A stretch of 64,000 bases of DNA from contig JAGYVD010000008.1 of the NCBI GenBank assembly GCA_021209875.1, forward strand, positions 2,169,501-2,233,500. Reading direction: 5' to 3'. A program made the translations under genes and the position numbers. Shown here in pieces: positions 41,295 through 54,000 of the stretch; position 1 is the first letter of the stretch; the number at the start of each line of letters is the position of its first letter. This DNA comes from Rosellinia necatrix. Its lineage: Eukaryota > Ascomycota > Sordariomycetes > Xylariales > Xylariaceae. Under the pieces are notes generated by a model. It was not told where the DNA came from and searched no databases. It saw only the letters and a program-made list of their open reading frames with translations.

Positions 41295-44048
41295 TTATCG
41301 TTTGAAGTTCATGCTCTTCCCCGTCTTCTCGCCATGCATTCTGCGCGCGGGCTTTGGTCCCTCGGCGGTTAGGGCGTAGGGATTAAACCTTGCCTTCCGC
41401 GAGCCGCTCGTATGATTCGCCGCTGCAGTCTCGGCCTTGAGGACTGACTTTGCCTTGCTATAATCAAAGGGCTCGTCGCTCTCGTCCGTCTCTTTGCTTC
41501 CTGCCCTGGAGCCTTTAATTTTCTTGGCCAGCTTCTCGGCTTTCTTGCGTTCCTTTCGATCCTTCTTTTCCGCCTCTCTGCGCTCAAGTCTTCGCGCCTT
41601 CTTCTCCGCCTTTCTGGCCTTCCTAGTCTGTCGTTCCCCCTCGCTGTCATCTTCATCGGGCACGGCGATCTCCTCATCGCTGGCTTCGGATTTTGCCTCA
41701 GGCTCAGCTCCCGTTGGTTCATCCATCTCGATATCATGTTCTGATTCAACATCCGATTCTGAACTGGGCTCGGGCCCCGGAGCCTTGCGCTTTATACCAG
41801 CTTTGAGCGTAAATTCATTATCCTCTGGCAATACGTCATTAATCGGAATATAGCTGGCTCCCAGGGGCCTAGCAGGTAAATTCTCTAGGGCTGTCAATTT
41901 TTCGCCCGAATCGCCGTCGCCGCCCCCCACTAATTTGGCGGATGGTACGAACTGGGCCCACGGAAGCTCAAATTGACTCTGCTTGGGGAGAGATGCCTTG
42001 CGTTCTGTATCCCATCGGCTACTCATGGCAATACCACCCCATAACCGAGACGAGTCAGAGATGAGAGACTTTGTATCAAATGTATCCTTGTCGCGGTCCT
42101 TGAGCTGAGGAAAGACACGACGAGCAACTTCGCCTATGCCTGCATTAGTAGGTGCATTGCCACGAATAACCTCAGCTACACTAGGTCCATTAGCACCCTG
42201 TTCAACCGCCTTTGTGATAATGCCAAACAAATTGGTGACTTGGCGTTTCGCCAGGAAAGAACCCGAATCTAATAGGCTGTGGAGCGCTTTAGGGTCCGGG
42301 GGGAGACGCCTCGCAATGTCGAACAGCGTTGCATTGTTCATGACGAACAGGGGGCTTTCGTCTTCTTGGCGAGCCACTTCGTCTCGCCATTGATGGATAG
42401 CACGGAAGACCGAAAGTTGTTCCCTAGAAAACTTGCCCGATGACTGTCGAACGAGCATGTTAAACCAACCAAAAGACCCCTGCCCGGTCTCGGCATCATA
42501 TTGGGATAATTCGAATCTGCGAAGAGACGTTTCTTTTGACTTGTCTAAAACCTGTCGCATGAGGTTATGGCCCGTCATACCTGGCTGAGGAGATGACAAA
42601 AGCTCGTTTCGAAGGTTATCAAAGATGTAGAGGAGGTAATGGGTGTCAGACCGCGCATAGTAAAACATTTCTTCGGGTATTGGCCTATGGTGCGTGTTAG
42701 TCCAGTCAGAAAAAAAGCAAGTGTAATAAATAAAACCAAACTAGGAGATAACACACCGAATTCGCCAGTCCGCGAGTTGGTATTTCTTATCCGCGTCGAA
42801 ATCTACGAATCGTTTGAGGAGATAGGCAAGACTTCGGCCCGGATATTGTAGGGCGCAAGCGGCCTCGAACGTGTCAAATAAACCGACGATGTACAGGCCA
42901 CAGTCTCTCTGGAGCCATATGATGTCCATATATGCGCCGTGGAGTACCTAGCATATGTTAGCGAACCCCTACCGCAAAAACGTCCGGGGGAGTAGTCACC
43001 TTGACGATATTCGGATCGGCGAACACCTCATTGAGAACCTCCAGCTTGTGACGCCACGGCTGCAGCGTGTCTACTATCCAATCTTTCTCACGCGTACTAA
43101 TCTGCATCAAAGAGAGCAGGCCGTTATATGTCCTGAAATCGTGATGCTCTGTGTCAATCGCGATCTCAGTCGCGCCTTTCAGCTCGGCAAGCATTGCCAA
43201 AACCCCGTCGTATGTATCAACGAAAGTGGCAGTGGTTGATTCGAAGGGCAGATAAGGGATCGGTTCTTTTTGCTGGAAGAGAGGCTCGGGGTATTCGAGA
43301 GCAAGGATTTCTGTCTCGTAGGGATGTTTATACCTAATCTAATGTCAATCCTCTAAACCAAAACAGGGCTGCAAAGCCCATGTGGCCCTGGGCGCGTCAT
43401 CTTTTTCGCGCTTTGTCTCGGGTCGCTCCAGGGCGAGCCGCCATTTGAGAGGAATAAGTAAGGAACAGCCGAGGAAACATACTGAGTAGATTCGTCTTCA
43501 GTTTTCAACACTGCAAGGCTCTTATCGAGAGGGATAACAGCGTGCGGCTTTTGAGTGAGAAGGGGTTTCCAGGGAGAGGTGGAATGATTGTCGGGTTTGA
43601 TCTCGAAGGTATTCTGGGGCTTGAGCACGTTCGCTCGGCGGATAGACTGGTCCAGGGCGGATCGCGATTTTTTCGCCGGGGCGGCAGGTTGGTCTACCGG
43701 GGCCGCCTTCCTCTTGATGACGCCCGTGTACTCGTCTAGACAGGTGTCGGCTTTCTCCAGCAGCGTGTCGAGGACGTCGACGATGCGCGACCAGTGAACG
43801 TCCACATCATCAGCATCTTCAAGGCTCGGTCCGGTGGCGCCGGCGCCTTTAGCTGCAGACGATAGAAGGGAAGAGGTCAGGCCTAGCAGGCGCGAGGAGG
43901 AATCGTCGAGCTCTTCGGCGACGGCGGGGTCACTGGTGCGTTGGAAGCTCAGGTCTTCGGCCGCAATCTGGTTTACCAATCGCGTCGTGGACACGAGTGC
44001 ATTTTGGATAGTCTCCTGGAAGGACTTGAAATCCTGGGGCGATCCCAT
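41295..44048 (-). CDS. RRP6: RRP6/EXOSC10, nuclear exosome 3'-5' exoribonuclease
   Basis: Exons 44048-43483, 43333-43000, 42947-42757 and 42684-41295 (2,481 nt, 826 aa); introns 149, 52 and 72 nt. N-terminal PMC2NT-like region (about 10-110) that binds the Rrp47 partner. The DEDDy nuclease domain has Asp249 and Glu251 (IDTEHHDF), Asp308 (MDIIWLQRD) and Tyr373/Asp377 ([11 protein letters not shown]), all present. An HRDC domain follows (about 450-535; [16 protein letters not shown]...[16 protein letters not shown] region). The C-terminal part is acidic then Lys/Arg-rich ([20 protein letters not shown]), typical of the nuclear-localising lasso. It processes the 3' ends of rRNA and snoRNA and degrades aberrant nuclear RNA. 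The ATG begins [10 protein letters not shown]. It is divergent from MDM35 with a 520-nt shared promoter. Confidence 0.95.
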
Positions 44049-44570
44049 GATTGCGTCGTCTCCTCGCGTCTTCGAGCCAGCGCGCCACACGTCCGTAGGT
44101 GGTGAAGTGTCGGGAGTGTGCAGGATGGCGATAGTGACGGAGAGAAACTTGCGCCAAATGCAGTAGCTAAGCAGCCCAGTAACAAAAAATTGTCGGCGAT
44201 TGGAGGTCGGGAGAATAAAGACCGCGCTAATGTAGTCAGTAGCCAGTCGATAAGATAAGGTATCTACGTTAACAAGTAGGTACCTAATGTACAGATGTAC
44301 ACACACCCATATAGGATCGGCGCCAACATCAATGTTACCGAAAGCCGTTCTGGGTTAGGTGACCGATGAGATTTACTAGACCGAATAGGGTTAGCACACA
44401 ATACCTATATGCAAAGAGATACAAACCTATCTACGCCTCCAACTGTGGCCCCCCCCTGGCATCTCTCCAGTATCCATATCTTGCCACTAAGGCTTTCGCT
44501 GATCTATCTCAAATCCAACTCACGATATCGTCGCTAACCCGTATCGACATACCAAACTACGCCTATCAAC
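44049..44570. promoter_or_regulatory. Divergent promoter region of RRP6 and MDM35
   Basis: 522 nt between two start codons on opposite strands. No gene is seen and no specific element is assigned. Confidence 0.5.
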
Positions 44571-45000
44571 ATGTCCGCCTCTCTTGCGCCAGAATGCAAC
44601 GAGGTAAAGGAGTAAGGTTCTGGTGATGCGAAAGAGGGTTACTTGGCGATCAAAGCTAACATGGTTTCCTCGCTAGGCGATATGACACTTGCTTTCTTAA
44701 GTGGTACAGCGAGAGTAAGATGGCTGTCTGATTGTTTTGCTCTAGAATGGCCGTCTACTAAGCCTTCGTTATAGAATATCTACGCGGAAACGGGAAAGCA
44801 GACAGCAATGAGTGCTCTAAGCACTTTGAAAATTACCAAAAGTGTTTAAAGGTGGGTTGTGCCTTGCCCGTCTTCTGTTTGCACGGGGCCCTGACTTTAT
44901 TGGAAAGGTCGCTCTCGAGGAGCGCGGTATAGACAAGCTCCTGACCGAGGCACGCGAAGACAATAGGGAAAATGATGCTATACATATGAAACGGAAGTGA
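44571..45000 (+). CDS. MDM35: Mdm35-like twin CX9C mitochondrial intermembrane-space protein
   Basis: Four very short exons: 44571-44611, 44677-44714, 44775-44851 and 44908-45000 (249 nt, 82 aa), with introns of 65, 60 and 56 nt; the first has a GCTAAC branch point. The protein starts MSASLAPECNEVKERYDTC and carries two CX9C motifs, Cys9/Cys19 and Cys40/Cys50, separated by FLKWYSEKYLRGN, the signature of Mdm35/TRIAP1. The last exon gives the usual ALEERGIDKLL tail and a basic end. In the family, Mdm35 is imported by Mia40-dependent oxidation and stabilises Ups1/Ups2, which shuttle phosphatidic acid and phosphatidylserine in mitochondria. Each exon is too small to stand out as an open frame. 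Confidence 0.95.
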
Positions 45001-46445
45001 AAGCCAGCTAGGAACCACAGAGCAGACGGGTCCCGAGCATCCGGCACGGCGCCGAACGGGGATTCCCCACAACGGATGGATGCCAAACCAACACTCAAAT
45101 TGCTGGTATACATACCAACTTACACTCTGCTAGTATCAACACCAGCTGAAAACCCGAACACCCCGAGAATGATGGGGCTGGCTCAGAGGGTGTCTGTTAT
45201 CGGCTTGTGTGGGGAGGAAAGCCAAGAACTTTTATCTAGTGTATTATCCTGTATCTTGGCAAAGGAGCGGCATCCGTGGGATGTGGCGGCAAATAACTAC
45301 CGACCAGGTAGCTCGGCGAGCACACACCATGGCACTACAAACAGAGGCTATCACTTTAGACATACGTAGAAGAGGCATCCATACAGGCGTTTAAGCATTC
45401 CCATCTGTAAGATATACTCCCATTTCCTCCTCTCCCTTGCCCGACTTGTTTTGCTCCTTTCCTTTCACATGGCATTATGCTCACCCGTCTTGCCACTAGT
45501 AAAGCCGCTGCTCCAGACCCCACCTTTCTTAAGCCTCCTAGATTCTTATCAATGAAGTTATCGTCCATTATTCACAAACAAACAAACATATACATACATC
45601 TCGACTGCGTTTGGGACTCTGACCTCTGACAGCCGTTATCTCTACGCCTTTCGAGCAGCGTCGCTTCCCTAATCAATCCTTCTGCACCCTCTATTATGGG
45701 GCGATTTATTCACGGCATGAGGGGGGCAGGCGGTCCAGAGCTGAAGACTGCATTCTTTGACGCTCAACCCCTTACACACTAAATCAAATACCTGCCCAGT
45801 TCGTGATGCCGGGGAAATGGGACAGCAGAGTAGATAAGCCTTTCCTCGCAGAGCAGAAAGGTCCCCTACATCGCATATGACCTAGATTTCGAGGGCTTTC
45901 CCGCTTTTAACCTGCCTTTTGAGTGCCTAGTACATAGGTCAATGGCCGTATTTGTTAGTTATCCTACAGTGCGGGTCGAAAGACCCAACAAAATAGGTAA
46001 CTGTTTACTTTACTGTAAGATGCCATACACGATAGCAATCACGCAAGAGCCCGAACCCAGATTGCCCGAATGGTTGCTGGCTCAGACAACACAAGAATGC
46101 CATTAACCCCATAAGCTACGTCGTTTGCAGCGTTCCCGACCTTCCCACCGTGGTAGTGTCTCATCACGCTTGTGTAAAGGGCCCCTACCATTGGGTCTGC
46201 ACCGGGTCAGGTTGGTGCTACTGGTTGTCGGGGTATGGTCACATCATATGCGAGGTGCCATCGCGCCACCCACGTACTATGTTGGGTTTCTCTGGTGGTA
46301 TAAGTATTCGGGGCCGTCATGTAGCATAGATGCAGGAAGTATCCAGGAGACAGTCCCCCGTGGGCGCGTGCACTTTCGTCGATATTCCTCCGTATCATCG
46401 CTACTCTGCCAGGACAGCCGCATCCTTGTAGACCGACCGATCACG
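45001..46445. other. Spacer before peptide transporter
   Basis: 1.45 kb between MDM35 and the PTR2-type gene, both on the plus strand. Short open frames only, with no motif. The final 300 nt are the transporter promoter and leader. Confidence 0.5.
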
Positions 46446-48715
46446 ATGGGTATGTTACATTGCATGGAATGCTTCCTTGTACTGACTGACCGATGGCGCA
46501 TCGATAGCTTCAAATACTGTCGGCGCCGAGAATGTCGTCGGCTTGAACGTGCACCACGACATCGTCGAACCCGCTGCCAACGAGGTCGCCGACGCCGAAA
46601 AGGGACAAGGCATTCAACTTGCCGCCGCGCAATCCCAGGCCGATTCCCTAGAATCATTCAGCCCGGTCGTGGATCTCGAGGCTTATCCGCCGCCCACCGA
46701 TGAGGAGCGCAAAACCCTGCGCAAAGTGGCCGACACCGTCCCCTGGACCGCCTGGACCCTCTGCTTCGTGGAGCTCGCCGAACGCGCCTCCTACTACGGC
46801 GTCAAAGCCGTCTTCAACAACTTCCTCCAGTTTCCTCTCCCGGAGGGCGGCGATGGAAGCGGCGCGATCGATCCCAGCAAGCCCAACGCGCACGCCGGCG
46901 CCCTTGGTCTCGGTCTCCAGACCGCTTCCGCTTTGACTCTGCTGTTCACGTTCCTGGCCTATGTCATCCCCATCTTCGGCGCTTGGTGGGCCGATACCAA
47001 GATCGGTCGATACCCGGCCATCATCTATGGCGTGTTGATCGGCGGAGTAGCGCATATTATCATGAGGTGAGTGGTCGCTGCCCACGCGAATCGCACGGAC
47101 GAAACTGGAAGAGACTAACATCCTTCGTCATCGCAGTACGTTAATAGGCCTCTCCGATTTCAACACGCAGACACTGATATGTAGGGATTAGTCGGAGGCG
47201 CCGCGCCGGCCCTGCTGAGGGCCGGGAAAGGCGTCGCGCCGTTCCTCGTTAGCTTTTTCCTGCTCGCGATCGGGGCCGGCATCTTCAAGCCCAACGTGGC
47301 GCCGACCCTCATCGACCAGTACCAGTACCAGCGCGAGTACACGAAGGTGCTCAAGTCCGGGGAGAAGGTGCTCGTCGACCCCGAGACGACCATCAGCCAT
47401 ATCCTCCTGATCTTCTACGCGTTCGTGAACGTCGGGGCCTTCTTCTCCATCGCCGTCGTATATATCGAGAAGTACCGCGGCTTCTGGCTCGCGTACCTGG
47501 CGCCCGGCATCATCTATTTCCTCCTGCCGGTCCTGCTGGCTGCTAGTAAGCACACGCCCCCTCCGTTGTCCCAGCCCTACTTTTCTTCTGGCCACTCACG
47601 CTAAGCACGAACCGCGCGGGGCGTACATGGTGACTAATCTCTCGTGGGGGGGGGGTTAAATCACAGTGTATAAGCGGACGATCAGGAAGAAGCCCGTCGG
47701 ATCCGACCTGACCCGATTCGCCAAGATCACGATCGCGGCGCTGAAGAAAAGCAAGGGCAACATCTTCTCGAAGAACTTGTGGCACAACGTCAAGCCGTCT
47801 ACGCTCGTCGAGGGCGGCCGCGGCCGCGGCCGTGACGCGGCCGTGGGCTACTCGGAGAAGGACGTCAGCGACGCACAGCGGACGTGGGAGGCCGTGCAGA
47901 TCTTCCTGTACATCCCCATCTGGTACCTGAACGACGGCGGCGTCGGCTCCGTGCAGAGCAACCAGGGCGCCGCCATGACGTCCGACGGCGCGCCGAACGA
48001 CCTGCTGACGCACTTCAACCCGCTGACCATCATCGTCGTCTCGCCGCTCATGGCCCAGGTCGTGTACCCGTTCCTGCAGCGCCGGGGGATCAGGTTCGGG
48101 CGCATCGACCGGATGACGTTCGGGTTCTGCCTCGCCACGATCTCGGGCGTCATCGGCGCCATCATCCAATATCGTGTATACGAGACCAGTCCATGGTGAG
48201 TAAGCATATACACGCGCAAGGCCTCTCGATAAACCCCCCTTTCCCTCCCCTTCCCTCCGGGGCCTCCCCCGCGGACATCGGAACGCTAACTCTTCCCCCA
48301 CAGCGGTTACCAGGCGAGCACCTGCGACGGCGTGTCGCCGATCAGCATCTGGTGGCAGATCCCGAACGTGTCGCTCGGGGCGATCTCGGAGATCTTTGTC
48401 AACGTGACGTCGTACGAGCTCGCGTACGCGCGGGCGCCGGAGCACATGCGGGCGACGGTGGTCGCCATCTTCCTGTTCATGACGGCGCTGTCGAGCGCGC
48501 TGGGCGAGATCCTGATCCCGGCCATCAACGACCCGACGCTCGTCTGGGCCTGGGCCGCGCCCGCCATCGCCCTCTTCGTCCAGACCGTCATCTTCTGGTG
48601 GCGCCACCGCCACGTCAACGAGGACGTCTTCATGACGTACGAGGAGGACTTCGGGCCCGTCGCCGAGAAGGAGAAGGTTGGTGATGACCAGGGAGATGGG
48701 AGGAAGGAGGGGTAG
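46446..48715 (+). CDS. POT/PTR2-family proton-coupled peptide transporter
   Basis: Exon 1 is only ATGG (46446-46449), joined across a 58-nt intron (TACTGAC branch point) to 46508-47066. Later exons run from about 47185 to 47545, then 47667-48195 and 48304-48715. POT hallmarks: FVELAERASYYGV, the family signature; GAWWADTKIGRY after TM3; FKPNVAPTLIDQ; a long loop with Gly/Arg-rich sequence; YIPIWYLND; and WWQIPNVSLGAISEIF near the end, the helix-10 motif. About 600 aa and 12 helices. It imports di- and tripeptides at the plasma membrane. The junction between 47066 and 47185 does not join in frame with any GT-AG choice I tried (off by one nucleotide), so a microexon, frameshift or sequence error lies there. 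Confidence 0.85.
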
Positions 48716-50058
48716 AGAGAGAGAAGAGTGCTCTCTTGCTTCGCCCAGGCGCTATTGGCCTGGGCGGATACGTGATCGGCTTAGGTGCTGACGGAGCGGG
48801 TGTCAATACACTAGCCATCAAGGCTGACTAGCATAGGATAAAAGTAGCGCAAATAGGATTGTGTTGTGAGACCAAATCGACGGATATTTGTATGAGGCCC
48901 CCTATAGCAAGAGGGCCGCATTGGCTTGAGGCCACAGCGTCAGCCACATTACACCACACTTAGGGCACTTGTCGTGGCATTGATGTTGCCATTTGTAAAC
49001 CTCATACTCAGAGTAAAGATTTGCTAATCTGATATCGCATCTCTTCCTCCTGGTCGGTACACTGCTTGCTGGCTTGCTGCGGGATGCCATCGGAGGCAAA
49101 CGGTGGGAAGAATCTGGCAAACAAGATAGAGCGCTAAGAATCTGACGTTGATATAAAGCTTGATTTATAATCGTAAGCACAGTTAAGTTACAATCCAATA
49201 TGCAATACGACCTGTAAGCGACACCCTTGCCGTCCGTAATCCTTCCGATCATTGAAAGCGGCTCACGCCTCCTTTCTAGTGAGTTGCGTTAAGGGGGGAG
49301 GGAGGGATGAATTAATACACGCGCCGGCCTTGATATAAATACGTCCGTGGCTATTAATCGACGCCCGGATATACGCACACTTTAGAATGCAAACGATGAA
49401 GATGTGATGCAACGGCGCCTGAGACTGGCGGCGCCCATTTCTCTTGCTATCCTGATGGTATAACTAGCACATGGAAGAATATCCATCATAGCTCTAACAA
49501 GTATAGTTTAACTTCCCCTATCTAGCCCTTCTATTTAAGTAGTACCGTGTTGTAATCGAAGCCTTGCCGTACTCTACCTGATGATAAAGATGCATCCCTA
49601 ATAACTACATTTATACATAGTTACATGTTACCTAAACTGGTTACCTGCCCACCCACTCCGGTTAAGCTCTCATACCACGCCGCAAGTATGCTGGTAAAAC
49701 GAATTCGCTACCTATGTACCTTCAAGTTGGTACAGTGTAGGTAAGGCGCAGGTAAGCTCACTAACGTCAGGTTTGGCCTAATTGGAGTGTGTCACAAGAA
49801 GTTAGTACCTATCTAGGCTTAGGGCGATTCTTCAGTAACTAGTGTAGCATAGGATAGATTGTAGTGGACCCAACAGCTTGGACCCCAATTAGCGGAATGA
49901 AATAGTATTTGAACAACAACAACAACATACCTTAAATGCTGAGATAAGTACCTAAGTGCTTTTTAAGCTTTAAAGCTGCAGCCTCGCAGGATTCCAATAT
50001 CCCTCCTCGACCTAGAAGGAGAGAGGAGAGCGATCCAAGATACTACCTAATTCAGAAT
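48716..50058. other. AT-rich spacer
   Basis: 1.3 kb. One minus-strand open frame (48902-49252) lacks recognisable features. A short CAA run lies at 49917-49935. No gene is supported. Confidence 0.5.
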
Positions 50059-51084
50059 ATGGCTTGGAGGGTATCTATGCGGCTGGCTGACAGAGCCCGA
50101 TATTCCACCACCACGCTGAGGAAACCACAACCGAAGCCCGTCGTTCGTTATCTCAAGTCGCGAAGCCTTGGTGCTCTCAAGACGACGGCGCCGCTTCGCC
50201 ATGGCGAGGGGCAGCATTTTCCAAAAGAGTACGAGTCTGGGAGAGCGAGGGCGTATCGGCCCATCACTGGGGAGAAAACCGAACTCGAGGAGATGGGCTA
50301 CGCCAAGGCCAATGCGGAGCTGGAGAGGATCCTGGAGTCCGGCGCAAGGTTGTGTTGGAGGATAGAGTGCGGACTTATTTCGATGGAATGGCGACGAAGC
50401 TTTCAAGGGTGTGCCCGCCGCGATCATGTGAGGAACATACACCTGTGTGACAACTGGATGTTCCTGGCTGGGAGCCAGACGCACGAGCTCCTAGCCACCC
50501 GGAGCCTCTACCTGAAACTAGATGCCACCCAGACGCTTATCAACGCCATTTGGTTTAATCCGTGGATAGCAAATGGAGAGCTCTTGTCTCGCAACATCCT
50601 CGACTGCATGAATCCCTCGATAAAGGGCCATGTGGACTGGGCCACTGCGCGGAAGCAGCTCACCCCCCAGATCAGCGTCATTCAGGACAACTATTTACGC
50701 TACAGCCGGGAACGCGCGGAGTCGAGGGACAGCCCGGACTTGCTAGGTCTGGAGGGCCTGCTCACAGCCACGGTCCATCATGAGAGCCTCACCAAAGCTT
50801 TCTCCCTGTTACACACCCTTGATCATCTCCTCGTGACCATGGAGCTCAGAGACCACGTTGCAAGGCTGATTAGGCTGGTGAAGGCAGTCACCAGGACCGC
50901 CTACCGATTGCTTCTCATCGAAGAACGGATATCGATGGAGTCTGACCTAAAAGACTCACATGAATGCATCTTGGAGTTGGAGGCCCATTTGCCGAAGATG
51001 CCAGAACGGCTTGAGCACGAAGGCCATGACTCCGACCCCAAGAACAAAGTTGATAATGCAACTGCTCATGTGCTGTTAGAATAA
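50059..51084 (+). CDS. Hypothetical protein, 341 aa
   Basis: Single intronless frame opening with ATG and closed by TAA. I do not recognise a family. The first about 50 residues are rich in Arg, Ser and Thr without acidic residues (MRLADRARYSTTTLRK), which resembles a mitochondrial presequence. The rest is mainly helical, with LLHTLDHLLVTMELRDHVARL as an amphipathic stretch, and an acidic/charged C-terminus from about 300. No catalytic motif and no transmembrane helix are seen. The composition is even along the frame and the reverse frames are broken, which supports real coding. It may be a lineage-restricted protein. Confidence 0.6.
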   Translation: MAWRVSMRLADRARYSTTTLRKPQPKPVVRYLKSRSLGALKTTAPLRHGEGQHFPKEYESGRARAYRPITGEKTELEEMGYAKANAELERILESGARLCWRIECGLISMEWRRSFQGCARRDHVRNIHLCDNWMFLAGSQTHELLATRSLYLKLDATQTLINAIWFNPWIANGELLSRNILDCMNPSIKGHVDWATARKQLTPQISVIQDNYLRYSRERAESRDSPDLLGLEGLLTATVHHESLTKAFSLLHTLDHLLVTMELRDHVARLIRLVKAVTRTAYRLLLIEERISMESDLKDSHECILELEAHLPKMPERLEHEGHDSDPKNKVDNATAHVLLE

Positions 51085-54000
51085 ATAGTTTGGGTACGTG
51101 ATAGCATCTCAATCGACCCACTACCTACCCGTAGAGGTGAACAAGAATGCCTCACAAGTCTAATACTCCCGTTAACAACCTACTCTTTAAAATTCCTGTA
51201 TAATTTCCCAATCATAAGCATCCAGCGGCCCAGGGGTGTCAGTTAGACGAGCTTAGCGCCGCCTACATAGTATCTCCAACCATCAGCGCGTGGGAGTTAG
51301 GATGCAGCGGCCAGCCCTCCTCGCTTATCTATGCCGTCACACACAGACTTGCGACACTCCTAGTATCATACCACGCGCTCGTCGGGATGCCGGATACGAT
51401 CAGTCCTAAACCCACCTTGGATGAGCTTACGCCAACCTATTATCTACGGTCACGGGCATTCCGGGAGTAGCTATATTTCGCGAACGAGCAATTTTAGAAG
51501 GAGGATTGTGTAAATATAGTGTACAAGCCCATATCAACATATACCAACATCACAGGCTTGAAAAGCCGCGTCGTAGTCGATGGCCGATGGTGGTGATGCC
51601 AACTGCAGATTTAGTCCCCCGCTGTTTGCGTATCTTGCGGCCATCTGCCGAGCAACAGAGAGATGTCTGTTAAGGATGTCCATATACCCGGACCCCCAGG
51701 CCGGAGGGAGTCAATAGGTTGGCCATCCGGCGAGCCCAAGCCCAATGTATCACGGGCGTGGTGGGCCATGTCGCCAGCCGCCGGCGCGTCCACCCTCGCC
51801 CACTCCCCGCACCCTTTGGCAAGCAGGTCTATGCTACCGAACACGGGTGGCTCGCGCTCCATCCCCCCGGCCGTCCCGGTCTTCTTCACTTGGTCGTTCG
51901 GGTCTCCGGGCTCCCCGGTGGGGTTCCGGCCGGCATGGTCCGAATGACAGGTTGCGGCGACGGAATGGAGGTCAGACTTGGCCCTGTCGATGTCTCGAGG
52001 TTGGTTGTCGTAGAGATCTGCTAGCTCGCAAGGCCCTACGCATGGTCAATATATTTGTCCTTTGGATGGCTGACAAGCTTGGGGATCATCAAACCAGTCC
52101 TGAAATCCCTTGCCCACATTATCCCCTGATTGGATATGCCCTCCCTCCCCAGCATAGCCAAATTATCACCTAATTTTCTCACCGGCGAGGTGGCCGTCGA
52201 TGTGGGCTCCTTAAGCTTAGGCATAATGACGTGTGATGTCACAGCTGGCGATTTTTTGATATTGGTTGCGGAGTATGGAACGTGACGAATTTGCGAGTAT
52301 AGTATATATGATGATGGATTGATGAGGTTTGCTTTTCGTCACTGGGGGGCTAAGCCGCTTTGTTCTTATGCACAACGCGAAACAACACTGTGGGACAAGG
52401 GATGGGGGTTGTGCTCCCTTGCATCAGGATAAATGCCGCTACAGTAGACTCGACGGTCATCAGATGCTGATTGGCCACCCCCGGGGTCACAAGAGCCTCA
52501 GAAGTGAACGATATCAATGGCAGGCAAGCTTTAGGCGCCTAACCCGAGTGCTAGTTCCTGATACGTCGCTAATAGCTACGCCCACGCTTTTAAGAATCAT
52601 ATTCAGTACAATACCTTTGACAACATACACACGCTTTCCAGACCATTGCCTTATGCTGTCCAGATCATACACGATAGCGCAGGAAGCCCCAAAGCCAGCC
52701 ACGCACGAGATTGGCAACAGGAGGCCTGGTCATGGTCATATCCGCCACATAAGACAAGGCCACAATAGAAATAGAAGTAGAATAAGAAAGCATTAAATGG
52801 GATTAGGAAGAAGCATTCTATCCTGCCTGGGGTGGCTTTCTGCTCACGGCACATGTGTTGCCTCACCAAGAGAACACTAGAAAAGATATTCGGGATGAAG
52901 ATCCCGGAGTAAAGGCAGCCTGAAGAAAGTTTGATGCCCCCTCTCGAGTCATAGAAGGAAAAATCAATTCCGATCTTCTCCCCTTAAGACTCCCGCTCAT
53001 TGCTCGCAGTCAGAATACAACAAACTTCATATCAAATTTCTAAAACTGTGACTGTCCAACTCTTTCTAGGTGACTCAAATACTCTTTAAAGGCGTTAGAA
53101 ATACCCTCTATCTATCTCTCATACAAGGCATTACCCACCTCGGATCACACTAGCAGAGCCGCAACTCATGCATGCAGCAACATCTATGCCTTCCACATCA
53201 CTGCCCCAGCGATGGTGCTTTGGCGGGAAGGACGACTTTGAGGCGGCCTCCAAGCATCTTCTCCTTCATACCCTGCTAATTTCTAAGAAAACGAGATCTC
53301 TGGGACGGAAACTTATGCCATCACAACGACCCTGCTGGCGAAGATGATGTTATGAATACTCAGGCAATGAAAAGTCCCTCTTCGTCCAGATTCCAATAGC
53401 ATAAAAGTTAGGCGGTTCTAGTGGCATTTTATAAGAGTCACTCATGCTAACTAGAGGGCTATATAATAGATGAAAATTGCGTTTCAAGTATGTACATAAA
53501 ACTATGTAGCGATAGAGATGATGTCTGTCCCCCCAACCCAAAGAGGTGCATTTATCTTATGTTGAGTCCATCTACCTCCCCACGCCAGTATGGTCTAGAC
53601 TTACATACTAGTGGGTGGGCCCATGATAGTATAATACACTAACATGGATATGTACAGTATGTCTGTGGCATCTCCAAGCCCTACCAAAGATAAAAAATCA
53701 AGATGGGTAAGACATCTCGTGAGCACCAACCATTTTGTTGTTCGGGATCAGCGTGGCGCACTGAATTGTTCCGATTGGCTTGCCTTCAATGTTTCAATCA
53801 ACAATAAATAAATTGACGTGTTTCGACCGAAGATGAAGTATCGCCACCACGTTGGTATGATTGGGGCAGAATTGTTCCAGCCCTCGCAGGAATTACTACG
53901 CGTACCCAAATAACGGAAGAAGATGTTGACGCGGTGGAGTATGGTTAGCAAGAGTAGAAGCAGTGTCTAGGTGTCCTCGGTAACGGCGTATCCGATCTGA

